Numbered from the stretch's first letter, positions 23,810 to 35,414 are shown. The stretch is DNA of 64,000 bases from Tillus elongatus (GCA_964006375.1 OZ023270.1:58410288-58474287); one strand, 5' to 3'. Notes: a model not told the origin generated them from the sequence alone. Made by a program: numbers and translations.

Positions 23810-24124
23810 GTCTGGACGCAGCAAGTGCAGTATGGTAGTGAATTTTCATTAAAGTGTTTTTAATAGTAATTATGTATTTTTTTAAGAAATGAGGCATCAA
23901 ATTTGGTAACCAGTATAACCCATATAGGGGAATCAATGTACCATATGTCATCAAAATAACTTTATTGTTTGAAAATGTACCAAAATTTTCCGAAAGAAGC
24001 CTTACAATATTCCAGAAAAAACTGGTTTCCCGTCCAACGAACCTTATAGGTAAATAGCAAATTGAACTATTCAAATTTGAAGTATTTAACGTAATTTCGC
24101 TACCATAACGCACTTGCTGCATAG
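23810..24124. repeat. MITE-like derivative with two GGACGCAG ends
   Basis: GTCTGGACGCAGCAAGTGCA at 23810 is inverted at 24095-24124 (CGCTACCATAACGCACTTGC). Unlike other copies, both ends are the same terminus of the composite family and no hairpin end or TA array is present. The interior keeps AAAATAACTTTATTG- and TTTTCCGAAAG-type phrases of the family. Confidence 0.75.
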
Positions 24125-24766
24125 AGAATTGTTTCTTACAAACATACATTATATTTCGATGGAAAATGCAAAAATTCAATCATATAAGGCGTGTTCGATT
24201 TAAAATAAAAGAGAAAATTTGTATCACTAATGACTTATGGGCCAGCCTGTGATTGTAGAAATAATTTCATAAGATGAAGCTCAAAACACACACAAAAATA
24301 ATGTACACAGTTTTTTCTCGTATCTTGTATGAAATCGGATATACTGAGCTTTATTGATATTTTACGAACATTCGCCTTAAAAATTATATACCATTAAACG
24401 ATAAACTCTATCACTAAAACTACGCTCAAAACACCAGAAAAAGGATCTATTTTAAATAAATTTTCTGGAAATATTTTAGTAAAATAAAGGACAATGACGG
24501 TTGAAGCTGAAACTTAAGGGTTTGTAAAACAATCTTCTTACTTTATTTTGGTACATAGCCCGTATTCGTTTCAGGTTCTTTGTCTAAATGTTGGCAATTT
24601 TGACGTTTCAAATCGCAACTTTAACGGTTTAAGAGTAATATCCCATTTTTTTCTTCTTTAAATCCCTATAACTTTTTTGTCTTTTAACCTACAGATCTAA
24701 ATTTTGGTATATACTTTACTTTTTGTTATATTTTTTATAAATTTCTCAGCAAAAAACTCGTACAAC
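24125..24766. other. AT-rich intronic stretch, old repeat
   Basis: No gene. Phrases such as AAACTCTATCACTAAAACTA and AAATTTTCTGGAAATATTTT recur in diverged or inverted form near 25430 and 54700, which suggests decayed copies of one repeat. Confidence 0.4.
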
Positions 24767-24802
24767 GAAAAATTCACTAATGAGGAGATATGTCGTTATA
24801 TA

Positions 24803-24876
<74 letters not shown>

Positions 24877-25150
24877 TATATATGTATGTATATATGTATA
24901 TATATATATATGGGAAGAATATGATGAAATTTGGTACGTACATTCATTTTGTAAGTGGCTTGGATAACTTTATTAGCTACGAAAATCGAACCAGTTTTCA
25001 GGGAAAATTTTGGTTTTCCTTTTGGAAATTTTTGGTTTTTCTTTCGGAAAGTTTTTGTCTCTCCTAAAATAACAGAGCTATGACAACCAAATTTGGCGCA
25101 CATCTTTCTAGTATCAAACATACCCTGCATGCCGAAATTCAGATCTCTAT
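24767..25150. repeat. TA composite repeat, diverged copy D
   Basis: AAAAATTCACTAATGAGGAG (hairpin-end side) leads into an impure TA array and then TTTGGTACGTACATTCATTTTGTAAGTGGC, a diverged 141-bp-type unit. The GGACGCAG end is missing. Confidence 0.6.
24797..24911. repeat. (TA)n microsatellite with interruptions
   Basis: TA repeats with scattered TG and GA interruptions (TATATGTATA, TATAGATATA), consistent with an older array. Confidence 0.9.
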
Positions 25151-25689
25151 GTTAAAATAAAAAGAGTTATATGCATTTAAAGGAAAAGATTTTGGGTGCC
25201 ACTGATAATCAGAGGAAAGCACAAGTACAAAATATTTTGTGTTATTAACAAAACCAATAGAATATTATATACAACGGTTGAGTTTTCTTGGCGCAAAAAG
25301 GTCAAGAAATAGCAGAAAAGATATTTTGAAAATTATATAATTTTTCTTCTTAAAACGTCAACGTCGCGATTTAAAACGTAAAAATTTGCAATTTTCAGAC
25401 AACGGGTCTTTCTGATGCTTCGACAGTAGTTTAAGCTATAGAGTTTATGGTTTAATAGTCTATATTTTACAAGTTTTCGTAGAAAAAAATTGGTTATTGA
25501 GAAGGCCGCGACTTATTTTATTTTTTTTGTACACTAATATTTACAATCAAAACCACCTAATATATTACATACATTGACTAATATGTATATACATTGAGTT
25601 CTATAAGTAAATCTTCTGACGAGAAATCGACATGAAGAAATTACACCCATTTTTGCTATCCGGTAATTGTAGTTTTATTTCATACCTGC
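25151..25689. other. AT-rich intronic spacer
   Basis: No gene seen. TTTATGGTTTAATAGTCTAT near 25448 also occurs near 54776. Confidence 0.4.
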
Positions 25690-26403
25690 CTCCATAGATC
25701 TGATGGCCCCTTTCTATTCAGTCGTTGGGTTTTCAAGCAATGGTCTAACGGCATCATTTGGATGTGCTTCCAGTTTTTGAAGGTGTTTGTTTGCTCTCCT
25801 AGTGATTTCTTTTGATAAGAGGGGTATACTTAGATCTCTGTAAAGGGTGTGGTTGCTTATATACGAATGTGGACATGTCAGTTCCTTAGGTAGTCGGTAT
25901 ATCTGTGGTGTATAGTAAATACAGATTCGGACCGAGCACGCTACCTTGAGGTACCCCAGATTGGATTGATCTGATAGATGAAACTTCTTCGCCTTGTTTA
26001 ATTTGAAAGTATCGATCTGATAGATACGATTTAAAGCTGAGGTAATAGTGATAGGGGAAGGATTTCTTGATTTGTAGAGGAGTCCCTTATGCCATACTCT
26101 ATCAAAAGCTTAACTTACATATAGAAAAACCGAAGAACAGTATTTTTTGATTATAGGGTTTTTTATTACATTCACGAGTCTATGGCATTGTTGAACTGTT
26201 GAGTGCTGTTTTCTAAATCCAAACTAGTATTCAGGAATCCAGTTCTCTTCGTCCAGTTCTCTTAGTAAGCGATTAAGGATAAGCCTCTCAAGTACTTTTG
26301 ATAATATGAGCAACAGGCTTATAGGTCGATATAACCTTACTTCTATGGGATGTTTTCCTGGTTTCAAAAACATTAATATTTAAGCAAATGTGAGCTGCTT
26401 GGG

Positions 26404-26853
26404 TCAATAGTCGAGCCGTAATATCACGTTGAAGATTATAGTTATAAATTTGAGCCCCGGCTCTGGTAATTCGTTCAGTATTGTGCCAGTTATAATATTA
26501 AGGCCAGGTGCTTTACATTTGTTTAGCCTTTTTATTTGTTCCTTGACCTCTTTAACTTCAAATTTGCGGATTGGAGGAGACAACTGTAGCGGTATGTCAA
26601 AATATTCCTCGATTTCTGACTCAGGTTCATCTAAGTAAGGTTGGAAGACTTCTGATAAATGTTGACTAAACAATTCGGCGTTCTCGTTGTCTGACCTGGA
26701 CCGGGTACCTCCAGTTTCCCGAATGGGTAGAATATGATTTTGAGTACTCTTATAGTTTCTCGTGGCTTTCCATATGGAGTGATCTTGGTCATTTAAGTGT
26801 TGTATATAATAACGGAATGTTTCATTTCTAGTATTTTGTAATTTACGCTTCAA
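26404..26853 (-). pseudogene. Reverse transcriptase N-terminal part, jockey type
   Basis: A 149-codon frame includes LNDQDHSIWKATRNYK, NENAELFSQHLSEVF and KCKAPGLNIITGTILNELP, the last being the 'APGxDxITGxxLKxLP' block that opens jockey RTs. The RT continues towards 25690 only in broken frames; motif B appears as WGTSR-stop-RARSESVF near 25950. Confidence 0.82.
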
Positions 26854-27619
26854 TCTGTTAGCAATATTATTGTAACGTGTTTTGTCTACCGGGTGATGAG
26901 TTAGATGCCATATAGCCCTAGCTCTTCGTCTTTATGTAATCACCTGTATTGGAATGCTACCTAAATCATTGACTTCATCCTCTACTATAGGTGTGTTATA
27001 CCATGCAGCATGTTGTATCGTTGATATTAAGTTATTTATTGCTTCTTCGAATTCTTCTGGTGTTTTTATACTTATTTGTGATTACAGTTTGTCGTTGATG
27101 TATTATCTAAAAATCTTCCAGTTTGTTTTTGTGTAGGACTGGTTTTGCTTTCTTTCTTATAATTGTGGCGCTTACCATTGCTACGACTGACGAATGATCA
27201 GATGATAGATCCAGACAAGACTGTGCTTCTAGATAGTTTTGTGATAACCCATTGACTACAAGAAAGTCTAATAAATCGGGAATTTTGTTTGGATCTGTAG
27301 GCCAATATGTTGGTTCTCCAGTATATAATGTACTGTACCTCTTTTCTATTATCAGCTTAGAGAATCCTTTGCCTTTCGGTGTTGTCAGTATTGAGCCCCA
27401 ACTTGTATGTTTTCAGTTATAATCCCCACCAGCTATAAACCCGTTACCTAAGGTTACAAAAAAGAATTGAAAATCTTCTTTTGTAATTCTATGTCTTGGC
27501 AGATAATAAACTAACTACCTTTGGTGAATTAGGGAGTTTGTTAACTTGGAACGTAGTAGCTTGTAGAAGATCTGCTTGGAATTTTGGCATTTAATAATGT
27601 GGCAATGCGTTTTTAATTA

Positions 27620-27829
27620 TTATTGCGGTACACCATGAGCTGTAGCGTCCGGATCTTCAGTGTGATATATACTATAGTGTGGTATTTTTAAGTGTGTTCT
27701 ATCCGTATAAGGTGTTTCTGATACCAGCAGAATGTCTATTTTGTACATAACCAGGAATATCTGTACTTCTTGTTTTTTGGCTTGGAGGCAATTGGCGTTC
27801 CATAATGCTGTTCTAAGAAACTGAGACAT
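27620..27829 (-). pseudogene. APE endonuclease N-terminus, jockey type
   Basis: MSQFLRTALWNANCLQAKKQ and DILLVSETPYTDRTHLKIP match the first two nuclease blocks (Asn and Glu motifs). The frame ends after DPDATAHGVPQ, where active elements continue with a glycine-rich block. Confidence 0.82.
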
Positions 27830-27831
27830 AG

Positions 27832-28702
27832 TTATGCCAGTCTATTAATGACAATCGACAACATGTTTAGAATCATGTTATTCTGTTGCATGAGCTGACT
27901 GAACATAGCTATGAATTCGTTCAAAAATTGCACCAGCATTATATCATTTTGCTGTTGGATGTCATTATAGATAGCGTTGTTTTGGCTGGTGTGCTCATCA
28001 TGGTGCAGCGCTTGTGCATAAAAATCTCTGACCTTTCTAAGATGATTTCGCTGGTTATTGTCATGCACTGAGAGATGAATCAAATTTTGCTGATGTCGAG
28101 AGGGTTGTTGTCGTAGATCTGGTTTATTTTTGGCTTGGAGTTCTTTGTAAACTTGACAACCTTAATAATTGGATGGATGAGGACCATTACACAAAAATCA
28201 CTTAGCTGGCACGTCTCTTGTTTTGTTGCAGACTTTGGAATCATGACTTCCTCCACACCTGACGCAGGCATATGGTCTATTGCAATATTCCTTGGTGTAG
28301 TTGTACATCTGGCATCTGGTACATTGGACTATGTCTGTTTTTTCTTGGTAGTTGGATTACTATTGACTTATTATTGAGGTATCTTAGATTATATACATCT
28401 TTATTATTGGAAGCTGGTTTTAGGTCAGCAAAGAAAGGGAGCAACGGTTCTTTGGTAACTCTGTGTCTAACGTTAATCAGTTTTCTGACTTTGTGTCCAT
28501 TATTTTGTAGCTCCACTTGTATGTATTTTAGGGGCATAGAATGGTGAAGGTGCTGTATCACTACTCTGTATGGCTTTTCTTCTTTAATTTGATATGCGCG
28601 GTAAATAATGTCATTCTCCTTCATGTATCTTACAAGTTTTCGGTAAGTATCTGGGGTGTTAGCGTTAAGTTTTATAGTATTATCCCTAAGAGCTTTAGTC
28701 AT
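27832..28702 (-). pseudogene. Gag-like ORF1, jockey type
   Basis: Frames 28702-28277 and 28083-27832 carry DTYRKLVRYMKENDIIYRAY, NNGHKVRKLINVRHRVTKEP and NNKDVYNLRYLNNKSIVIQ. These belong to the PRE_C2HC region of jockey ORF1, which normally leads into zinc knuckles. A frame break near 28277 removes the knuckles from the open frame. ORF1 proteins bind element RNA. Confidence 0.78.
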
Positions 28703-28880
28703 TATTTATTTGGTTGCTGTGATTTGTGTCGACACTCATTATTCCTACGCCGCTGGTAGTGCTGATTATAGTTTGAATATCTCTTGCTGGGTGATAATTT
28801 ATCTGAATTAGTGGATCTGATGTATCCATATGACTGTTGTCTGTCATAATTTTAATATATTCTATTGCATTATGCGCTGA

Positions 28881-29734
28881 CTAAGTATGTAACTATTTTA
28901 GTTACTACAATAAAATGTTTATTTATAAATATATTTATGAGTAAATATTGATATTTACTTAACTAAATATTTTCCGTGAAAATATTTATCACCTACAATA
29001 TTATTATCGCAGTCACTTTTGATAACGTTACCAAGATCGCTCTACCATACGTCCGCACCAGACCACGATTCACACAATGTCAGACCGCGACTTATGAATT
29101 TTAAAAGAAATTCTTCAAATGAGCGCGAACTAGAACCCCTAAAACCCGTATACGGGGTCCGTTTCAGTTTTTGTCTGATTACACATATACAGGGTGACGC
29201 ATTGCTACGGTAAAGCTCAATACATCCGTTATTATACAGATATGAGAAAAGTTATAAGTCGTTGGTGATACAAACTTTCATTTTTAATAGCACACCCCTT
29301 ATGCTATTGCATTTTTGTATTGTTCATCGAAATATAATTCAATTTTGTAATGAAAAAAAAATTATATCGTTCATCGTTTTTAAGTTATTTCAATAGTTTT
29401 GCAACTTTTCACGTTTTTTGGCACATATCACAAACACATATCACAAATTGTGATACTGCGTTTTTATCATTAGATAGCGGAGCCGCATGGAAATGACGCA
29501 TTCCAAAAACTCTTTGTTTGTATTACTCGTCGAAAAAATCGTGCTGCCGTACACAGGCACTCTCAGATAGAAACTTAATTTGAAAAGTTTTCGCATTAAT
29601 GTTTTTAGTGTTTCCGTAGAAATAAAAAACTTTATGGTAGTGAATTTTCATAAGAATTGTACACTATTAGTAAGATATATTATTAAAACTAATTCTTTAA
29701 TTTTAAATGGACCTTGGAGATCGGTTTTAGAGTC
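28881..29734. other. Spacer with a composite-repeat fragment
   Basis: 29085-29190 is a diverged copy of the hairpin-side block (CTTCAAATGAGCGCGAACTA, GTATACGGGGTCCGTTTCAG). ACAGGGTGACGCATTGCTAC at about 29190 resembles another transposon end, and its continuation (ACGGTAAAGCTCAATA) recurs at 54891. TATGGTAGTGAATTTTCATA near 29634 is a fragment of the GGACGCAG end. Confidence 0.5.
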
Positions 29735-30473
29735 CCAGTTAGCGATTATTTAAAAAAATTATATTTTATATGGAGCTGCTAAATTAAAATTTGGTCTTCG
29801 ATAGGTATAATATGTAAGTACTGCAAGTGCCTTTAAAAAAAATTGTGTTACAAATTTCATTAAAGTTACAAACGTTTTTCAGAAAAAAATAATTATTTAC
29901 AGAGGGAATGTACCTGTCAAATTATAAAGGTATTTTTCCATATTAATTGCTTGGATGGTTTTGTTTTAGTCAACCCATCCAGTTTTTGCATACAATAAAG
30001 AACAAAAAAGATTTTTTTTATGTTATGGTAGAAAAATTTTGTAAAAATATTTCAAATCTGAAAGCTCAATAAATTTCCCATTAAGCCAGAATCTTCAATC
30101 TTGAACCTTAGTAACACCTATGTAAACGCACGTGGGTAATAAATTAAAGAAAAATAACATAGTGAGCTTCGTTTTGTTTTAAAATACCTTTTTTGTTGTT
30201 TATTGTTTGCAAAAACTGGATGGGTTGACTAAAACAAAACCATTCAAACAATTAATAAGTAAAAATACCTGTCATATTTATAATTTGACAGGTACATTCC
30301 CTTTGTAAATAGTTAATTATTTTCTGAAAAACTTGTTTAACTTTAATGAAATTTGTAACACAGTTTTTTTAAAGACACTTGCAGTATTTACATATTATAT
30401 CTAAGACCAAATTGTAATTTAGTAGCTCCATATAAAATATTAATTTTTTCCAATAATCGCTAACTGGGACTGA
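29735..30473. repeat. Large fold-back repeat (arms ~265 bp)
   Basis: AGTCCCAGTTAGCGATTATT at 29738 is answered by AATAATCGCTAACTGGGACT ending about 30472. The arms match over most of 29738-30000 and 30205-30472, including GTCAACCCATCCAGTTTTTG / CAAAAACTGGATGGGTTGAC. The spacer is about 200 bp. No coding potential; probably a non-autonomous fold-back element. Confidence 0.85.
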
Positions 30474-30668
30474 TTCAAAGTGAACTTTAGCTAGCCGTAT
30501 CGAGCCAGAGAGTAAAATTTGATTCAATGGAATGAATCAATATGACATCATATTCACTTCAGGGGCTTCTATGGTTAATAGAAACGTATAACAGGTTACA
30601 CCTGGAATAAACATATATCAAATGCCCTTTGGTAAAGAACACACCAGTTAACTATACCCCTCGTTAAT

Positions 30669-30985
30669 TATGGATGTTAATTGCACTTGTTGATATTAAA
30701 TCCATACGTAAACATTTAATATAACTTTATTACTTAACTAACTGAATAAACTATACGATACATTTAACTATAATACACTTTAATAACAATTACAACAGTA
30801 CACGAGTACATAGCAGTTCACTGCAGCGGTTGGTAGCGAGGAGAGAGAGAGAGATCGCCTGGTGTATCTTATATGCGGTATTTCTTGACAGCTGGCTGTC
30901 GCATAACGTAACGCAACGTTTAGCTGTCAAATGCAAAAACATAGAGTAGTGTTGACGGAAACACTGCGGTCGGAACCACCGCCAC
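30669..30985 (-). repeat. 3' LTR of the gypsy element
   Basis: 317 bp. It differs from the other LTR at five single bases and by a shorter GA tract (about 14 bp here, about 40 bp in the 5' LTR). Confidence 0.92.
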
Positions 30986-31026
30986 ATACTCCCCTCTCAG
31001 TGGCAACGCTATTAGTTCAAGTATCT

Positions 31027-31539
31027 TCATGGAAATCGAACTCTACGTCCATGGCGTGTAGTTTGAAAGAGAACGGGAACTTCACTGTCACTTTCAGTTT
31101 CACTATGTGTTGGACTTTCACTGTCACTTTCAGTTTCACTAGGATGTCTCTGAGGCTGGAAAGTTGTCTGTTCGTTATCACAAAGAATGAATGCGGGTTT
31201 AAGACGGTCAACAGAAATTATCTCTTCTCCGTGTGATTTCTTGATTGTGAAGACTTTGTCAGTTCGGGATAACACTTCAAAGGGGCCGTCATAAAGTGGT
31301 TCGAGGGTTTTTCGCGGAATATCAATGCGAACAAAAACAAAAGGAGCTTCCATAAGCTTAGGATGGACAAATACCTTTTTTGCAGTATGATGTTTAAAAG
31401 GTACTGGTCGAAGTTTCCTTATGTCTTCTTTCAGCTGAGATATAAGTGGTGGAACATCATGAGCTTGTGTGCTGTTGAAAAAGTCGGTGGGAAGTTTGAT
31501 TGATTCTCCGTAGACTATTTCAGCGGGTGTTGAGCGATA
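31027..31539 (-). pseudogene. Integrase C-terminus and tail of gypsy Pol
   Basis: Translation includes APFVFVRIDIPRKTLEPLYD, GPFEVLSRTDKVFTIKK and DRLKPAFI, the C-terminal 'GPF' module of Ty3/gypsy integrases. A Ser/Glu-rich tail with an imperfect ETESDSE repeat follows. Confidence 0.8.
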
Positions 31540-31860
31540 TTATGGAATTATGTACGATCTGAGTCCTAGTAACACAATTGGCAATTTAGCGACCCAGTTT
31601 TCGTCCATATGAGCTTTCAAGGCCTGTTTCAGAACTCTATGCCATCTCTCGATTACACCATTTGCTGCTGGGTGGTAAGCTGTGGTCTTGATGTGGTCTG
31701 CACCTAGTGTTTTAGTGAGGTGTGTGAAAAGGTGGCAATCGAATTGTTTAACTCTGTCTGTGGTGATGTATTGCGGAACACCGAAACGAGAGATCCAGCA
31801 TGATAAAATAGTGTTCGCCACTGTTTCTGCTGTAATATCTGACTGGAATTGCTTCGAGCC
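31540..31860 (-). pseudogene. Integrase catalytic core, second half
   Basis: [20 protein letters not shown] holds the second catalytic Asp (TDRG is usual; Val replaces Gly), and [20 protein letters not shown] holds the catalytic Glu. It is in a different frame from the first half of integrase, so an indel lies between about 31790 and 31870. Confidence 0.82.
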
Positions 31861-33589
31861 ATCGAGAAAATCTGTCTATTATTGTTAATAGATAGCGTTG
31901 ACCTTGTGATGGTGGTAATGGTCCCACAATGTCAACATTTATATGCGAGAATCTTCTCATGGCTGGGGTGTATTGTCCAATGGCACTGGAAGTGTGTCTC
32001 CATATCTTGACTTTCTGGCAGGGAATACAAGTTTTAGACCAAAGAGATACATCAAGTTTCAATTTGGGCCAACAAAATCTATCCTGGACCAGATCGACTG
32101 AAGCTGATATGCCTGGGTGAGATAAATTGTGGATAGAATCGAAAATCTTTCGGCGAAATTTGAGCGGAATGAATAGGCGAAGTTTCTTTGAAGAAGAATC
32201 GCAAATAAGATTCAATCCGTTGTCAAGAGGCATGTTTTGAAATTTGTATGAGGAAGATTTAGACTGCAGAAGGTGTTTGAGTTCCTCACAAGATGACTGA
32301 GCTTGCGCAATTTCTTGGAGTGACACAGTGGAAGAAAGTGAAATTGTTTCAATGCGAGAACAATAGTCTGCGAGAATGTTTGTAGGACCTGGTATGTAGC
32401 GAATGTCTGTGGTAAATTGACCTAGGAAGTCTAAATGTCGTAGTTGCCTTGGAGATGCTTTATTGACGCGTTGTTCAAAAGCGTATGTCAAAGGTTTGTG
32501 GTCCGTATAAATGGTGAAATGGCGACCTTCTAGGGTATATCTAAAGTATTTAACTGCCTGATAAGCAGCTAGAAGTTCGCGATCGTAGGTGCTGTAAGAT
32601 TTTTGGGCCGAAGTAAGCTTTTTAGAGTGGAAACCTAGGGGTTCTAGTGTTTGATCACGTAGTTGTTGGAGGGAAGCGCCTACGGCATAATCAGAAGCAT
32701 CGACATGGAGAATCAGTGGTAGCGAAGAAGACGGATGAGCTATTAGTGTAGCGTTTTTTAGTGCCTCTTTCAAACGTTCGAATGCTTCTCTAGTCTGAGG
32801 AGTCCACTCGATTCTACGTTTGTCGCGTTTTTTGGGATTCTGGCAGAGGTCGAATAGTGGTTGCTGAATTTCCGCAGCACGTGGAAGAGAACGACGGTAG
32901 AAATTTATGAGACCTAGAAATCTTCTGGGTTTTTCAATGGTATCGGGAAGAGGTAGGTCGGTAATAGCTTTGATGCGTTCAGGAAGTGGAAATAATGCAG
33001 ATTTATTTACACGAAAACCTAAAAATGAAATTTCGGCCACTCCGAATTCACATTTAGATGAATTGATACGGATGCCGTTGTCTTGAAGTGTCTGAAAAAG
33101 TTTTGATAGATGCTCTTGATGTTCTTTTTCAGAGGCTGATGCAACGAGAATATCGTCAAGATAGGAGTAGGCAAAGTCAAGATGTCTTAAAATTGAATGT
33201 AAATATCTTTGAAATGTTTGTGCTGAATTACGAAGGCCAAATGGGGTTTTAACAAATTCGAATATCACAAATGGAGTTATGACTGCTGTTTTGGGAATAT
33301 CTTGAGGTGCTGCTGGGATGTGATGGAAAGCGCGAATGATACCTAATTTTGAAAAAATACGTTTGCCTTCTAACTGGGTATTAAAATCCTGCAAATTTGG
33401 AATGGGATATTTGTCTGGGATTGTTTTAGCGTTTAGTGCTCGGTAATCCCCACATGGTCTCCATGAGCTATCCTTTTTTTGCACCATGTGGAGGGGGCTT
33501 GACCATGGACTTTTGGAGGGTCTACAAATTCCCAAGTTTATCATGTGCTGGAATTCTAGCTTTGCTTGAGCTAGCTTTTCCGGGGGCAA
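31748..33589 (-). pseudogene. Gypsy Pol: RT, RNase H, integrase start
   Basis: A 613-codon frame. The RT part has WRPCGDYRALNAKTIPDKYP and the active site YSYLDDILVAS. Motif A reads FSKLGIIRAFHHIP, where active RTs have an Asp (usually KxDLxxAYHQIP), so the first catalytic Asp is replaced by Gly. RNase H follows with LHVDASDYAVGASLQQ and YTDHKPLTYAF. Integrase opens with the HHCC zinc finger (HNLSHPG, CIPCQKVK) and the first core Asp (NVDIVGPLPPSQG), then shifts frame near 31850. An in-frame TGA at 33593-33595 separates it from the protease, probably a CGA-to-TGA change. Confidence 0.92.
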
Positions 33590-33592
33590 TCT

Positions 33593-34146
33593 TCAAGCTT
33601 TTGCAGTGACAGGTGGTCCTTCCGTACTTATAGTATGGAAGAACTCAACCCCTGAAAGGTTGCTAGAAAAAGTTTCCTTAAAAAGGTCAGGAAATTGTTG
33701 TAGCAATTTGAAGTACTGGTATGTCGGGTCTACGAGATGAATTTTAGAATTAATTCCTGGTGGTGGGTTAGCACCGGTCTTAGAGAGGTTTGTCTTTGTA
33801 TCGATTAAACGTCTATGTTTTATATCCACAAGTAAAGCAAACTCTGCTAGAAAATCAGCGCTTATAATTAGTTGCTTGATATCGGCAAGTGTGAAGGGCC
33901 AGCAGAACCTACGGCGTAAACTTAGATCCAAATCTAATAGTTGTTCGCCATAGGTATGAATAGGGGTCCCGTTTGCAGCATACAAGGTACGTTTCGATTG
34001 AAATTTCCGTTGGTCGTGAGTTGGTGGAATAACTGAAATATCCGCTCCAGAGTCGATTAGAAATTTCATATTGGAGCGTCTATCAAAAATAAAAAGGCGG
34101 CGTGTTAGGTGGCTCTCGTCTCCTGCCGTGTGGAGGGAGTGCCTTA
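33593..34146 (-). pseudogene. Gypsy protease and linker
   Basis: LFIFDRRSNMKFLIDSGADI contains the DSG active site of retroviral-type aspartic proteases. The frame runs to TGPPV/TAKA and ends in the TGA at 33593-33595, directly before the RT frame. Confidence 0.88.
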
Positions 34147-34917
34147 TTAGTTTTCCGACACATGTTTTGCTTTAAAATTGCAAGGTTGGATGCAACGTTT
34201 GGCCTTGTTGCCAAATCGTTCATGATACCAACACGTGGAGGTTGAGGAATTTGTGTTTATAGAATTTCGAGAAAGCTTGGGTCTTTCTCGGGAGGTAGAT
34301 CGGGAACGCGTTCGCAATTCGTTGACTGATGCTGTTAGCTTCTCTAATTGCGCTTCTAACTTGGCTAGCTTGTCGGGCTCGCGTGACTGAATTCCAGCCA
34401 CGTTGTATTTATCTCCGGAAAATTCCACGATTTTGTCTGCTGTAACCGACAAATTTTCTAGAGAATCGTTGCTCAAAGCCAAAATTGAACGAACGTTGAC
34501 TGGTAAACGTTGTAGAAATAAAATTTTAAGGAAATCCTCTCCAATCTGACTACCGGCTAAAAACTTCATTTCGCGTAAAAGTTGCGATGGTTTTCTGTCG
34601 CCTAATTCTAATTTGTTAAAAGTTTATTTATTTTGCGACTTTCGGACTCTTCAAATTCTAATAAAAGACGTTTCATTAGATCTGAATAGGGGGTTGATGA
34701 TAACGGTTGGGTTAAAAAAATCTGAAATTGACTCTGCGACATCAGGATCGAGTATAGCGAGCACATGACTGAATTTTGTCTTTTCAGAACTGATCTGCGA
34801 TATATCGAACTGGGCGTCAACCTGCATTTGCCAGATTTTCACGTTACGTCTCCATATAGGAGGTAATTTTATTGCAACCCTTGCCATGATATTGCTGCTT
34901 GAAGAATCTTCGGCCAT
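34147..34917 (-). pseudogene. Gypsy Gag
   Basis: The start MAEDSSSSNIMARVAIKLPP and the phrase WRRNVKIWQMQVDAQF are typical of CsRn1/Kabuki-type Gag. A frame change lies near 34650. The second frame gives FLKILFLQRLPVNVRSILAL and ends in a basic Arg/Ser linker and CWYHERFGNKAKRCIQPC, the CHCC zinc knuckle. Gag would package the element RNA. Confidence 0.85.
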
Positions 34918-35039
34918 TGTGAAAAAATCAGATAATTTTTAAATTAGAAAGGACTGACCTGTTTAGATATTCGTTTTCTGCAGGCATGAGCACGTGCGTG
35001 GAAGTTAGGCGAGGTCGGCTGGAACATTAGGCTCGGCGT

Positions 35040-35065
35040 CTTCGGCTTGCGGCACGGGTCACCAA
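35040..35065 (-). other. Likely primer-binding site of the gypsy element
   Basis: Read on the - strand just inside the 5' LTR: TTGGTGACCCGTGCCGCAAG. TGGTGACCC is the start of the tRNA-Trp-type site reported for CsRn1 elements; the match beyond nine bases is imperfect. Confidence 0.5.
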
Positions 35066-35234
35066 TATGGATGTTAATTGCACTTGTTGATATTAAATCC
35101 ATACGTAAACATTTAATATAACTTTATTACTTCACTTACTGAATAAACTATACGATACATTTAACTATAATACACTTTAATAACAATTACAACAGTACAC
35201 GAGTACATAGCAGTTCACTGCAGCGGTTGGTAGC

Positions 35235-35279
<45 letters not shown>

Positions 35280-35408
35280 GCCTGCTGTATCTTATATGCG
35301 GTATTTCTTGACAGCTGGCTGTCGCATAACGTAACGCAACGTGTAGCTGTCAAATGCAAAAACATAGAGTAGTGTTGATGGAAACACTGCGGTCGGAACC
35401 ACCGCCAC
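35066..35408 (-). repeat. 5' LTR of the gypsy element
   Basis: 343 bp, with a (GA)n tract near 35237-35276 that accounts for its extra length relative to the 3' LTR. Confidence 0.92.
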
Positions 35409-35414
35409 GTTAAT

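Larger units (their letters stand above)
25690..28880 (-). mobile_element. Jockey-clade non-LTR retrotransposon, - strand
   Basis: Reading leftwards from 28880 there is a Gag-like ORF1, an APE endonuclease start, and RT fragments, the normal order for jockey-type elements. Stops and deletions are frequent, and much of the endonuclease and RT core is lost or scrambled. It differs from the four jockey-like copies on the other pages of this window. Confidence 0.82.
30669..35408 (-). mobile_element. Ty3/gypsy LTR retrotransposon, CsRn1-clade-like
   Basis: Near-identical direct LTRs (30669-30985 and 35066-35408) enclose gag, protease, RT, RNase H and integrase in Ty3/gypsy order on the - strand. 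GTTAAT is repeated at both outer flanks (30663-30668, 35409-35414) as a probable target duplication. The sequence next to the 5' LTR reads TTGGTGACCCGTGCC, a likely primer-binding site. A purine run GAGAGGGGAG adjoins the 3' LTR. The Gag knuckle is C-x2-H...C-x3-C, the CHCC variant known from the CsRn1 clade. No env gene. Several lesions make it non-autonomous. Confidence 0.93.

Noticed and set aside
23613..24179. 188-codon open frame on the - strand
   Set aside because: It runs through a composite-repeat derivative and AT-rich intron, with no domain.
34608..34820. Second open frame overlapping Gag
   Set aside because: It is the continuation of Gag after a frame change, not a separate gene.
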